A stretch of 64,000 bases of DNA from Apodemus sylvaticus (lineage: Eukaryota > Chordata > Mammalia > Rodentia > Muridae). A program made the translations under genes and the position numbers. Below, piece after piece: positions 31,677 to 43,212 of the stretch (its first letter is position 1; every line of letters begins with the position of its first letter). Location of the stretch: the NCBI RefSeq assembly GCF_947179515.1, contig NC_067495.1, positions 84,926,160 through 84,990,159 of the forward strand. The letters run 5' to 3'. Below the pieces are notes generated by a model that saw nothing but the letters and a program-made list of their open reading frames with translations, was not told where the DNA came from and ran no database searches.

Positions 31677-32882
31677 ATGGCAAAAGACAGACGCAGGAAC
31701 TTCACTAACAGAAATCAAGACAACATGGCAACATCTGAACCCAATTCTCCTTTACCAGCATGTCCTGGATACTCCATCACACCAGTAAAACAAGATTTGG
31801 ATTTAAAATCACTGGTCATGATGCTGGTACAGGAACACATGAAGGACAAACTTAAAGAAATTCAGGAGAAAATGGATCAAAAGTTAGAAGCCCTTGCAAG
31901 GGAAACGCAAAAATCATTGAAAGAAATCCAGAAGAATACAAAAGCCAATAATGAGGAAACACAAAAAACACTTGAAGAAATACAGGAGAACTTTGGTCAA
32001 CAGGCTGAGGTCATGAAAGAGGAAACACAAAAATCTCTTAAAGAATTACAGGAAAGCACAAACAAGCAAGTGAAGGAGCTAAGCAAAACCATCAAGGATA
32101 TAAAATCAGAAGTAGAAACAACTAAGAAAACTCAAAGGGAGACAACTTTGGAGATAGAAAGCCTTGGGAAGAAATCAGTGGACATAGATGCAAATATCAA
32201 TAACAGAATACAAGAGATAGAAGAAAGAATCTCAGATGCTGAAGATACCATAGAAACCATGGACTCAACAGTTAAAGAAAATGCAAAAAGCAAAAAGCTT
32301 GTAACCCAAAATATCCAGGAAATCCAGGACACAATGAGAAGAACAAACCTAACGATTATAGGCATAGATGAGAGTGAAGATTTACAACTTAAAGGGCCAG
32401 CAAATATCTTCAATAAAATTATGGAAGAAAAGTTCCCTAACCTAAAGAGAGAGATGCCCATGAATATACAAGAAGCCTACAGAACTCCAAACAGACTGGA
32501 CCAGAACAGAAATACTTCCCATCACATAATAATCAAAACACCAAATGTACTAAACAAAAAAAGAATATTAAAGGCAGTAAGAGAAAAAGGCCAAGTAACA
32601 TATAAAGGAAGACCTATCAGAATCACAGCAGACTTTTCACCCGAGACGATGAAGGCTAGAAGATCCTGGGCTGATCTCATGCAGACTCTAAGAGAACACA
32701 AATGCCAGCCAAAACTACTATATCCAGCAAAACTCTCAATCACCATAGATGGAGAAACTAAGATACTCCATGACAAAACCAAGTTTACCCAATACCTATC
32801 CACAAACCCAGCCCTACAAAGGATAATAGGAGGAAAACACCAATACAAGGAGGGAAACTTCACCCTGGAAAAAGCAAGATAG
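31677..32882 (+). CDS. L1-G ORF1 protein, intact (401 aa)
   Basis: L1 ORF1p is a cytoplasmic RNA-binding protein and nucleic-acid chaperone that trimerises and coats its own RNA. The 401-residue frame is open from ATG 31677 to TAG. Residues about 50-215 are a long coiled coil with three ETQK(S/T)L repeats at 76, 94 and 116, residues about 222-315 the RNA-recognition-like domain (LTIIGI at 225-230), and about 316-390 the C-terminal domain with 'RRSWADLMQTLREH' at 328-341. The length exceeds the roughly 357-371 residues usual for laboratory-mouse copies, as I recall, because the coiled coil has extra repeats. This is the only uninterrupted ORF1 in the window. Expression would depend on the monomer promoter and is usually silenced by methylation. 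Confidence 0.93.
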   Translation: MAKDRRRNFTNRNQDNMATSEPNSPLPACPGYSITPVKQDLDLKSLVMMLVQEHMKDKLKEIQEKMDQKLEALARETQKSLKEIQKNTKANNEETQKTLEEIQENFGQQAEVMKEETQKSLKELQESTNKQVKELSKTIKDIKSEVETTKKTQRETTLEIESLGKKSVDIDANINNRIQEIEERISDAEDTIETMDSTVKENAKSKKLVTQNIQEIQDTMRRTNLTIIGIDESEDLQLKGPANIFNKIMEEKFPNLKREMPMNIQEAYRTPNRLDQNRNTSHHIIIKTPNVLNKKRILKAVREKGQVTYKGRPIRITADFSPETMKARRSWADLMQTLREHKCQPKLLYPAKLSITIDGETKILHDKTKFTQYLSTNPALQRIIGGKHQYKEGNFTLEKAR

Positions 32883-32941
32883 TAACCTTTCATCAAACCC
32901 AAAAGAAGTTAACCAATCAAATTTAAAAAATAACGTCAAAA

Positions 32942-35900
32942 ATGACAGGAAGTAACAATCACTATTCCTTAATATCTCTTAACATCAATGGATTCAATGC
33001 CCCAATAAAAAGACATAGACTAACTGACTGGATACGTAAACAGGACCCTACATTTTGCTGCTTACAGGAAACACACCTAAGGGTCAAAGACAAACACTAC
33101 CTTAGAATAAAAGGCTGGAATACAATTTTACAAGCAAATGGTCACAGGAAACAAGCTGGAGTAGCCATTTTAATATCAGATAAAATTGACTTTCAACCCA
33201 AAGTCATCAAAAGAGACTCTGAGGGACACTTCTTCCTGATCAAAGGAAAAATACAAGAAGAAGAACTCTCAATCCTGAACATCTATGCTCCAAATGCAAG
33301 GGCACCCTCTTTCATAAAAGAAACTTTACTAAAGCTCAAAGCACACATTGCACCTAACACAATAATTGTGGGTGACTTCAACACTGCACTTTCCTCAATG
33401 GACCGATCAGGGAAAAAGAAACTAAACAGGGACATAATGAAACTAATTGAAGCTTTGGACCAATCAGATTTAACAGATATATATAGAACATTCTATCCTA
33501 AAGCAAAAGAATATACCTTTTTCTCAGCACCTCATGGTACCTTCTCCAAAATCGACCATATAATTGGTCACAAGACAGACCTCAACAAATATAAGAAGAT
33601 CGAACTAATCCCATGCTTCCTATCAGATCACTATGGAGTAAAAGTGGTCTTCAATAGCAACAAAAACAACAGAAAACCCACATACACATGGAAATTGAAC
33701 AATATTCTACTCAATGATACCTTGCTCAAGAAAGAAATAAAGAAAGAAATTAAAGACTTTTTGGAACACAATGAAAATGAAGACACAACATACCCAAATC
33801 TATGGGACACAATGAAAGCAGGGCTAAGAGGAAAACTCATAGCCCTGAGTGCCTGCAAAAAGAAAATGGAGAGAGCATACACTACCAGCTTAATGACACA
33901 CCTGAAAGTCCTGGAACAAAAAGAAACTATTTCATCCAGGAGGAGTAGAAGGCAGGAAATCATCAAACTCAGGGCTGAAAACAATCAAGTAGAAACAAAG
34001 AGAACCATACAAAGAATCAACAAAACCAGGAGCTGGTTCTTTGAGAAAATCAACAAGATAGATAAACCCTTAGCCAGACTGACCAAAGGGCACAGAGAAA
34101 GTATCAAAATTAACAAACTTAGAACTGAAAAGGGAGATATAATAACAGAAACTGAGGAAATCCAAAAAATCATCAGATCCTACTACAAGAGCCTGTACTC
34201 AACACAACTGGAGGATCTGGAGGAAATGGACAATTTCCTTGACAGATACCAAATACCAAAATTAAATCAGGACCAAATAGACCATCTAAACAGTCCCATA
34301 ATGCCTAAAGAAATAGAAGGAGTCATAGAAAGTCTTCCAACCAAAAAAACCACAGGACCAGATGGTTTCAGTGCCGAATTCTATCAGACCTTCAAAGAAG
34401 AGTTAACACCAATACTCTTCAAATTATTCCACAAAATAGAAACAGAAGGAACACTACCCAATTCCTTCTCTGAAGCCACAATTACGCTGATACCAAAACA
34501 ACACAAAGATCCAACAAAGAAAGAGAACTTCAGACCAATTTCCCTTATGAACATCGATGCAAAAATACTCAATAAAATTCTTGCCAACCGAATCCAAGAA
34601 CACATCAAAACGATCATCCATCATGAACAAGTAGGCTTTATCCCGGGAATGCAGGGTTGGTTCAATATACGGAAATCCATCAATGCAATCCACTACATAA
34701 ACAAACTCAAAGAAAAAAAACCACATGGTCATTTCATTGGATGCTGAAAAAGCATTTGACAAAATTCAGCATCCTTTCATGCTTAAAGTCTTGGAAAGAA
34801 CAGGAATTCAAGGCCCATACCTAAACATAGAAAAAGCAATATACAGCAAACCAGTAGCCAGCATCAAACTAAATGGAGAGAAACTTGAAGCAATCCCACT
34901 AAAATCAGGGACTAGACAGGACTGCCCCCTTTCTCCTTATCATTTCAATATTGTACTTGAGGTACTAGCTCAGGCAATTCGACAACATAAGGAGGTCAAA
35001 GGGATACAAATTGAAAAGGAAGAAGTCAAACTATCATTATTTGCAGATGACCTGATAGTTTACCTAAGTGACCCAAAAAACTCCACTAGAGCACTCCTAC
35101 AGCTGATAAACAACTTCAGCAAAGTGTCAGGTTATAAAATCAACTCAAGCAAATCAGTGGCCTTCCTATACTCAAAGGATAAGCAAGCTGAGAAAAAAAT
35201 TAGGGAAATGACCCCCTTCACAATAGCCACAAACAGTATAAAGTATCTTGGGGTGACTCTTACCAAACATGTGAAATATCTGTATGACAAGAACTTCAAG
35301 ACTCTGAAGAAGGAAATGGAAGAAGACCTCAAAAAATGGGAAAACCTCCCATGCTCATGGATCGGTAGAATCAATATAGTTAAAATGGCCATTTTGCCAA
35401 AAGTAATCTACAGATTCAATGCAATACCCATCAAAATCCCAACTCAATTCTTCACAGAGTTAGAAAGAGCAATTATTAATTTCATCGGGAATAACAAAAA
35501 ACCCAGGATAGCTAAAGCTATTCTCAGCAACAAAAGAAAGTCTGGGGGAATCAGTATCCCTGACCTCAAGCAATACTACAGAGCAATAGTGTTAAAAACG
35601 GCATGGTATTGGTACAGTGACAGGCAGGTGGATCAATGGAACAGGATTGAAGATCCAGAAATGAACCCACACACCTATGGCCAATTGATCCTCGACAAAG
35701 GGGCTGAAAACATCCAATGGAAAAAAGATAGCCTTTTCAACAAATGGTGCTGGTTCAACTGGAGGTCAGCATGCAGAAGAATGCGAATTGATCCAGCCTT
35801 GTCTCCTTGTACCAAGCTCAAATCCAAATGGATCAAGGACCTCTACATAAAGCCAGACACTCTGAAGCTAATAGAAAAGAAACTGGGGAAGACCCTTGAG

Positions 35901-36728
35901 GACATCGGTACAGGGAGAAAGTTTCTGAACAGAACACCAATAGCATGTGCTCTAAGAGCAAGAATTGACAAATGGGACCTTATAAAATTTCAAAGTTTCT
36001 GTAAGGCAAAGGACACCATCAAGAGGACAAATCTGCAACCAACAAATTGGGAAAAGATCTTCACCAATCCTACATCAGATAGAGGGCTAATATCCAATAT
36101 ATATAAAGAACTCAAGAAGTTAGACTCCAGAAAACCGAACAACCCTATTAAAAAATGGGGTACAGAGTTAAACAAAGAATTCTCACCTGAAGAACTTCGG
36201 ATGGTGGAGAAGCATCTTAAAAAATGCTCAACTTCATTAGTCATTAGGGAAATGCAAATCAAAACAACCCTGAGATTTCACCTTACACCAGTCAGAATGG
36301 CTAAGATTAAAAATTCAAGACACAGCAGGTGTTGGAGAGGGTGTGGAGAAAGAAGAACAATCCTCCACTGCTGGTGGGGTTGCAAATTGGTACAACTACT
36401 CTGGAAATCAGTCTGGAGGTTCCTCTGAAAACTGGGCACCTCACTTCCAGAAGATCCTGCTATACCACTCCTGGGCATATACCCAAAGGATTCCCCACCA
36501 TGTAATAAGGATAAATGCTCTACTATGTTCATAGCAGCCCTACTTATAATTGCCAGATGCTGGAAAGAACACAGGTATCCCTCAACAGAAGAGTGGATGC
36601 AAAAAATGTGGTACATTTACACAATGGAGTACTATTCAGCCATTAGAAACAATGAATTCATGAAATTCTTAGGCAAATGGATGGAGCTAGAGAATATCAT
36701 AGTAAGTGAGGTAACCCAGACTCCATAG
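32942..36728 (+). pseudogene. L1-G ORF2, disrupted by one frameshift and one stop
   Basis: ORF2p is the endonuclease-reverse transcriptase of L1. ATG 32942 opens 601 codons with all endonuclease landmarks: N14, E43 (QETHL), D145 and N147 (GDFNT), and SDH with D229 and H230, the numbers matching the human protein as I recall it. One extra A in the 8-A run at 34713-34720 shifts the frame inside the reverse transcriptase. The +1 frame continues from 34725 with FADD at 35040-35051 (second aspartate pair near residue 702-703) and the C-terminal cysteine motif (C-x3-C-x7-H-x4-C) at about 36330-36383. A TGA at 36426-36428 interrupts it where L1-C has AGA, and the frame then runs on to TAG at 36726-36728, about 14 codons before the usual end. 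Confidence 0.95.
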
Positions 36729-37026
36729 ATGAATCATGGTATACACTCACTAATAAGTGGATATTAACCTAGAAACCTGGAATACCCAAAACATAATCTA
36801 CACATCAAATGAGGTACAAGAAGAAAGGAAGAGTGGCCCCTTGTTCTGGAAAGACTCAGTGAAGCAGTATTCAACAAAACCAGAATGGGGAAGTGTGAAG
36901 GGGTGGGTGGGAGGACAGGGGGAGAGAAGGGGACTTACAGGACTTTCTGGGAGTGGGGGCGCTAGGAAAGGGGAAATCATTTGAAATGTAATTAAAAATA
37001 TATCGAATAAAAAAACTCAAAAGAAA
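36729..37026 (+). other. L1-G 3' untranslated region and A-rich tail
   Basis: About 285 bases, then a tail of 'aataaaaaaactcaaaagaaaa' type. The landmarks tggccccttgttctggaaag, 'gggtgggtgggagg' and 'ggggaaatcatttgaaatg' are shared with L1-C (15292-15535) and L1-I (60738-60980). The region contains a G-rich run (36897-36960). Confidence 0.9.
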
Positions 37027-37040
37027 AAAATAGTAAATCA
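37027..37040 (+). repeat. Target-site duplication of L1-G, right copy
   Basis: aaaatagtaaatca, identical to 30983-30996. Confidence 0.97.
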
Positions 37041-38613
37041 GTTAACTCTATACATCATGTATTTTAAGAAAATCACTATAAAAATAATAAATGTGACATT
37101 GCACCATAAATCATTATGCCTGCTTATTACATTTCTATATCCTTATACTTGCTTCTGCAAGAATTATGTTGAGCTGTATTGTTTTATTTAAGTGTATGAA
37201 GAAAGTATGACCTAAAAGGCTTTTATTTATGAATGGCTAAAACACATATGACTATAGTTATGCAAATGCAACTATTTGTCTTTGATACTATATCAAAATT
37301 CTCTAAAATGATGGTTCATGAAGGCAGCTTACAGTGTACACTTAGAAACCAAATAGCTACCTACATTAAAATCCAGTATCCCATTTTTAAAATTTAAATA
37401 CATTTTTACGCACACATTATCTCACTTATCATTCATTACCCATTTGAAAAATATTGGTTTAATGAGTTTTGCAGAACTGCCAAATACTGGTTAACCATGG
37501 TCCAATATCACAGAAAGAAATATCCAGAAATTCTATTGCTGGCTCATTAGTGAAGTCTTTTGATGTGTTAAAACTCTCAATGCAACTGTGATAGATACAA
37601 GTTTTCTGCAAGTACAATTTTCACTTGAAAGATTAAATTTATAATTGCTAACAAATTAAATTGTGTTTCTCCAAACTGGAGACTGATTTGCTGTTTAAAT
37701 AAAATTTCAGCTGATATCCATAGAATAACCCTATTTTTTCTGTCAGTTTTGTTAAAGCAAAATATTAAAAAAGAAAAACAGACATCACTAGTTGAAGTTG
37801 TAACACTACTAATGGCAAATTCACTATTGTCTGCCTTCAATAGTAAAAACTAGAGATGGCATTCAAACTTCAATTTGATCACATAGAATATAAAGGATAC
37901 AGGTAGTCCACAGTGAAGATTTAACAAGATAAATACTTTCAACAGTTGATCAAGTAAATTACAAAGTTTGTTTATGAACATTTTTCTTGTAAATATGCAT
38001 GAATAACAAAGCTTCACATACATATTCAGTGTCATTTTTGCTCTGCAGGTGCAAATATCGAGTCAATGAAAATGAAAAAACAACAATATTATAAAAATGG
38101 TTCTGACGTTGAGTGTCTCCTAAACTTTCTATGGCAACAAAAGCTTTTCAGAAGAAATTTGAAAAAGTATTGAGTTGCAAAATGTATAATTATTTTCTTT
38201 AATTCCATAAAAAGTAACAAGAACAATGCAATATAAAACAAGTATATCACCTTAATGCTTTAGTTTTAGTATGTAAGAAGTTTAAGTCAGACTTGGTTTA
38301 GTTTCACAGTGGTAAGGTCAATATTTGCATTAGTTGTGTACATTTATGAAGAACAAAAGAGATACTGAACTTCTAAATTATTTTGAATATTGTCCAGAGT
38401 TAGCACCATCTGGTTGCAGAATTTAGAGACCAGTTGTATTTCTATATGCTACAAAAAGTTTTTGCTTATATAAACCATTCACACTCCACTTCAGGCCTTG
38501 CATTTGGCCTCCTGTGGCAGTAAAACGATGTCCTTCTCAAACATGAAATTTTCCTGATTTTCTTCTCTGCTAAATCTCTTCAACTCTAGCAAAATGTCCT
38601 AATAAGCTCATGA
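37041..38613. other. Unassigned AT-rich sequence
   Basis: About 1.6 kb without supported gene, RNA or repeat. It adjoins 30983 on the other side of the L1-G insertion, so the two formed one block before the insertion. Confidence 0.5.
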
Positions 38614-38692
38614 TGGGGTATGGGATAAAGCTCAGTGATAGTGTCCTGACCTAGCATGGTCATAGCACTGGATTCATTCCCATGCCCTACAG
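38614..38692 (+). mobile_element. ID-type SINE
   Basis: 'ggggtatgggataaagctcag', 'cctgacctagcatggt' and 'gcactggattcattcccat' follow the order of a tRNA-Ala/BC1-derived ID element with A- and B-box regions. No clear tail or duplication. Confidence 0.72.
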
Positions 38693-39363
38693 AAAGTTTG
38701 GGTTATTGTGATTACATTGGTTTCAACGGGGTAACACTCGAGAAAAAAAAAGCAATTGATATCTGAAGACTTAATGAATATCTACAATGATCCGTTTCTC
38801 ATGTTACATGTAAGATATTAAATGACCAACTCATGTTTGCAAGATGATGGCACTGTTTTCAGAGGCAGTGGATCACTTAAGAGTTAAGGCTTAGAGTAAA
38901 TTGTTAGGAGCAAAGTGTACTAGCATGTTTATGAATTAGAGCAAATTATATATATATGATTCCAGTTCCCCTCAAGTGCTATATATCCTGATACCTTGAC
39001 ATAACCAAACCAGAAAATCAATACACCTAATGCCAACATTAAACAATAATGAGGAAAACTATTAAGTCAAGATTTTTTTTAAACAAAATAAACTCAGAAA
39101 AAAGAAAAGTCTAGTACTAGAATGGAAGGATTCATTGATTAATAATTCTTGCTTGACCTTTAAGGACTAACTTTCTCCTCAAAATATCTCACAAAAATAA
39201 AACAGAGGAAGGCACAATTACAAACTTAGTCTAAAAAATCAGTATTATTCTGGTACAAAGACCATATAAAATATAATAAAACAATGTTTTTAATGAATAC
39301 TGTTGTAAGAATATTAGTAAAGTTCTTGAAAATAAAATTCTCAAAATAAAAGAAAACATGGAC
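38693..39363. other. Unassigned AT-rich sequence
   Basis: No supported gene or repeat in about 670 bases. Confidence 0.5.
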
Positions 39364-39465
39364 ATGGGTGTGCTGGTATATGTCTTTAATTCCAGTTTTT
39401 GGTACTCAAATCGAGACATATCTCTGATTTCAAGGCTAGCCTGTTCTAGGTAACCTGACAATGGA
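39364..39465 (+). mobile_element. Old B1 SINE fragment
   Basis: 'tgggtgtgctggtatatgtc', 'ttaattccag' and 'caaggctagcctgttctagg' correspond to the left two thirds of a B1. Heavily diverged, and lacks the 3' part. Confidence 0.72.
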
Positions 39466-39559
39466 TAAAAAGCCACTCAATGGATTGAAAGCAGAAATCT
39501 CTCATGTTCTAATTGGACTCAGTATAAGAATCCAACTACAAATACATATATAATATACA

Positions 39560-39960
39560 TCATAAATATTAGTAATCTGAAAAATGTAAATCAAAATTAC
39601 AAGTGAGTTCTGTCTTGCCTTCATGAGAAAGGCTATTATCAAGAAAAGATATGATGATGTGGAGGAATGGAACTGTATATAAAGGAACACCTTTATTCAC
39701 TACTGAGAGAAAAGTGTAACAATTGAATAACTATGGTTATCAATTTGGAAGCTTCTAAAAACATTATAAATTAAGCATCCATATAATCCAGCTCTATTGC
39801 TTTTAGATGTGTTCCCAAAGAATATAAGCTAGTTTACTGTAGACATAATACCTTCTTTTTTTCCTATACTACTCACAGTATCCAAATTATGTATAAATTG
39901 TGTGTATGTATGTATGTGTGTATGTGTGTATGTGTGGGTTTTCTCAGCCATAAGGAGTAT
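39560..39960 (+). mobile_element. Ancient L1 ORF2 fragment (C-terminal)
   Basis: 'aaatgtaaatcaaaattacaa', 'ggctattatcaagaaaag', 'atgatgatgtggaggaatgg' and 'catataatccagctctattgc' follow the ORF2 C-terminal order of an old, pre-rodent-radiation L1. No readable protein remains. Confidence 0.6.
39898..39940 (+). repeat. (GTAT/GT)n microsatellite
   Basis: Irregular tgtgtatg and tgtg units. Confidence 0.9.
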
Positions 39961-40139
39961 CAAAATTATTTCATTTTCAAACAAGTTTAGGAATAAAAGT
40001 TATCAAGTTAAATAGAACATGTTACCCCCACAAATGTATACTTTCTATCATACTACAAAATTATGAGAGAAAAAATAAGACATAAAAGTGAGGAAAATGA
40101 AATTAGTCGAGATGGGAAGAGAATAAGAATGCACTATTG

Positions 40140-40507
40140 CAGTCTCCATCTGCACCCTGGAGCTAAGGCTATCCCATAGCCCCCGCCTCCTGCACAGATA
40201 CACACACAGCTGGTTTCCCAGGAGTACACACACTCCTAAGCCCAGATGTAAGATTGCAACTTTTGCTCCAAAAATTTTCCAAAGCAGGACCAGCCAGGAG
40301 CTCACAGGGCACAGGTGCAGTGCAAGAGGTGGGGGCAAGCACCCTGGAGCTAAGTTTGTCCCACAGCCCTCTGCATGCAAACCTCACCCAGGAGAGTGCT
40401 AGTCTCCCCAAGAGTGCTGATACACCTAAGATCACAGGCTCAAAGTCCACAAAAGGGACAAGCTGCAGTCAGAGAGAACAAGACAAACTAATTCCAGAGA
40501 TAAACAG
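40140..40507 (+). promoter_or_regulatory. L1-H 5' untranslated region
   Basis: GC-richer segment with 'caccctggagctaag' at about 40154 and again at about 40339, which suggests two monomer-like units of about 185 bases. Its start is uncertain. Confidence 0.68.
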
Positions 40508-41595
40508 ATGTTGAAAGGCAAGCACAGGAACCTTACCATCAGAAAGCATGTCTACATGGCATCATCAGAACTTAGTTCTCCCACTATAGCAAGTCTTGAA
40601 TATCCCCCACAAACTGTAAATGCAAGATTGAGATGTAAAATGGCATCTTATCATGATGGTAGAGGATTTTAAGGAGGCTATAAATAATTTTTTTTAAAGA
40701 AATTCAGGAGAACACATGTAAACAGCTGGAAGCACTTAAAGAGGAAACACAAAACTCCCTTAGAGAATAACAGGAAAATATAACCAATAGTTTAAGGAAT
40801 TGAACAAAACCAATTCAGGATGTAAAAATGGAAATAGAACCAATAAAGAAATCACAAGGGGGGCAACCCTGGGGATAAAAAACAAGGGAAAGAGAACAGG
40901 AGTCATAAATGTGAGCATCATCATAAGAATACAAGAGATAGAAGAGATAATCTCAGGTGCAGAAGATACCATAGAAAATAGTGGCACAATAGTCAAAGAA
41001 AATGCAAAAGACAAAAATCCACTAGCTCCAAGCTTTCAGGAAATCCAGGAAACAATGAGAAGACCAAGCTTAAGGGTAACAGGCATAGAAGAGAACAAAG
41101 ATTCCAAAATTAAAGATCCAGTAAATATCTTCATCAAAATTATAGAAGTAAACTTCCCTAACCAAAAGAAAGAGATGCCCATGAACATACAAGAAGCCTA
41201 CAGAACTCCAAATAGATTGGACCAGAAAATAAATTCCCTTCTTCACATAATAGTCAAAACACCAAATGCACAATACAAAGAAAGAATGTTAAAAGAAGTA
41301 AGAGAAAAGGTAAAGAAAAATATAAAGGCAGGCTAATTAGAATTTCACCAGAATTCTCACCAGAGACCACAAAAGCCAGAAGATGTGATGCAGACTCTAA
41401 GAGAACACAAATGCCAGCCTAGGTTACTATACCCAAAAAAAAACCTCAATTCCTATAGATGGAGAAACCAAGATATTCCATGACAAAAACAAATTTACAT
41501 AATATCTTTCTACAAATCCAGCCCTATGAAGGATAATGAGTGGAAAATTCCAACACATGGATGGAAACTACACCCTAGAAAAAGCAAAACAATAA
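40508..41595 (+). pseudogene. L1-H ORF1 (RNA-binding protein), broken
   Basis: ATG at 40508 fails after a few codons. A frame from 40800 to 41336 covers the end of the coiled coil, the RNA-recognition-like domain ('LRVTGIEENKDS') and 'IQEAYRTPNRLDQK', then a frameshift near 41335 cuts off the C-terminal domain, which is readable only in pieces to about 41595. A poly-T/A tract interrupts the coiled-coil part near 40688. Confidence 0.87.
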
Positions 41596-42181
41596 TCTTC
41601 TTTTAACAAACCAAAAAGAAAATAGCCACATAAACTTAATTCCACCTCTAACTACAAAAGAAACAGGAAACAATAATCACTTTTCCTTAATATATCTTAA
41701 TGTCAATGGACTCAATTCTCCAATAAAATACATAGAATAACAGGCTGGATACAAAAACAGTACCCAACATTTTACTGCATAGAGGAAATACACCTCAGTG
41801 ATAAAGACAGACTCTTCTTCAGAGTTAAAAGGCTGGAAAAATATTCCAAAGAAATGTCGCCAAGAAACAAGCTGGGGTAGACATTCAAAATCCAATAAAA
41901 TTGACTTTCAGCCAATTGTTATCAAAAAATGTAAGAAAGGATATTTCATATTCATAAAAGGAAAATCTAACAAGATTAACTCTCAATTCTGAACATCTAA
42001 GCTCCAAATGTAAAGACACCCAATTCATGAATGAAACTTTAGTAAAGCTCAAGGCATCCATTGTACATCACACAGTAATAATAGGAGACTTCAACACCCA
42101 AAACTCATCAATGAACAGATCATGGAAACAGAAACTAAACAGAGACACAGTGAAACTAACATGCTATGGATGACAGGTTTT

Positions 42182-42208
42182 GGACATATATATATATATA
42201 TGTATATA
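42182..42208 (+). repeat. (TA)n microsatellite in L1-H ORF2
   Basis: Short TA run that interrupts the endonuclease-coding region. Confidence 0.9.
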
Positions 42209-42644
42209 TGACATTTCATACTAAAACAAAAAAAAAGTACCTTCTTCTCAGCATCTCATGGTACCATCTCCAGAATTGACCATACAATAGGTTAAAAAAT
42301 AGGCCTCAACAGATACAAGAATATTGAAATAATCCCATTCATTCTATCAGATCACAACAGACTAAGGCAGGTCTTCAGAAACAAAACAAAACAAAACAGA
42401 AAGCTCACATACAGATGAAAGCTGAACAATGCTCTACTCAACAATTACTTGGTCAAGTTAAAAATAAAGGAAGATATTAAAGACTTTAGAATTCAGTGAA
42501 AATGAGGCACTACATACCCAAACTTATGGGGCACAGTGAAAACAGTGCTAAGAAGAAAACTCATAGCTCTCAGTTCCTCCACAAAGGAACTGGAGAAGGA
42601 ATACACTAGCAACTTGACAGAATATCTGAAAACTCTAGAACAAA

Positions 42645-42723
42645 AAGAAACAAATACATCCAAAAGGAGTAGAATAGACTGAAGGAAAGAAACAAATACA
42701 TCCAAAAGGAGTAGACTGAAGGA
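42645..42723 (+). repeat. Local tandem duplication in L1-H ORF2 (about 37-42 bp)
   Basis: aagaaacaaatacatccaaa begins a unit at 42645-42686 and again at 42687-42723; the first has five extra bases (aatag). It is absent from L1-C and L1-G. Confidence 0.88.
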
Positions 42724-43212
42724 AATAATCAGAGAGCTGAAATCAACCAAAATAGAAACAAAAAGAACTACACAAGGAATCAACAAATCCAGGAGCTGGT
42801 TCTTTGAAATGTTAACAATTTAGATAAACCCTTAGCCAGACTAACCAGAAAGCACAGACACAGTATCCAAATTAAGAAAATCAGAAATGAAAAGGGTGAC
42901 ATATCAATAAAACCTGAGGAAATGTAAAAAAAAAGCATCAGATCCTTGTATAAAAGTCTATACTCAACAAAACTGGAAAATCTGGATGAAATGTATAAGT
43001 TTCTAGACAGATACCAAATGCAAAAGTTAAAACAGAATCCAATAAACCATCTAAACAATCCCATAACCCCTGAAGAAGCAGAAGCTGTCATTAATATTCT
43101 TTCAAAGAAAAAAAGTCCAGAAGCAGATGAGTTTAGTGAAGAATTCTATCAGACCTTCAAAGATGACCTAATAAAAATACTCTTCAAAATATTCCACAAA
43201 TTAGAAACAGGT

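Larger units (their letters stand above)
30997..37026 (+). mobile_element. L1-G: full-length, nearly intact L1
   Basis: About 6.03 kb from a monomer-type 5' untranslated region to an A-rich tail, bracketed by a perfect 14-base duplication. ORF1 is intact. ORF2 has one single-base insertion, one in-frame stop and an end about 14 codons early. The 3' untranslated region (36729 to about 37012) is short and of the type shared with L1-C and L1-I. The few defects and the perfect duplication make it the youngest L1 of the window. It is not capable of moving itself unless ORF2 protein is supplied by another copy. Confidence 0.97.
40140..43212 (+). mobile_element. L1-H: old L1 5' part, ORF2 cut off
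   Basis: 5' untranslated region (40140-40507), ORF1 (40508-41595) and ORF2 up to the start of the reverse transcriptase (43212), where an inverted L1 follows. The rest of ORF2 and its own 3' end are absent. Sequence divergence places it among the older copies, with L1-J. Confidence 0.87.
41657..43212 (+). pseudogene. L1-H ORF2 N-terminal part, broken
   Basis: Endonuclease and the beginning of reverse transcriptase. The start codon is changed (gaaaca instead of atgaca). Frames change several times. A TA microsatellite lies in it at 42182-42208, a local duplication at 42645-42723, and the last readable part is 42946-43212. The 3' half is missing. Confidence 0.86.
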
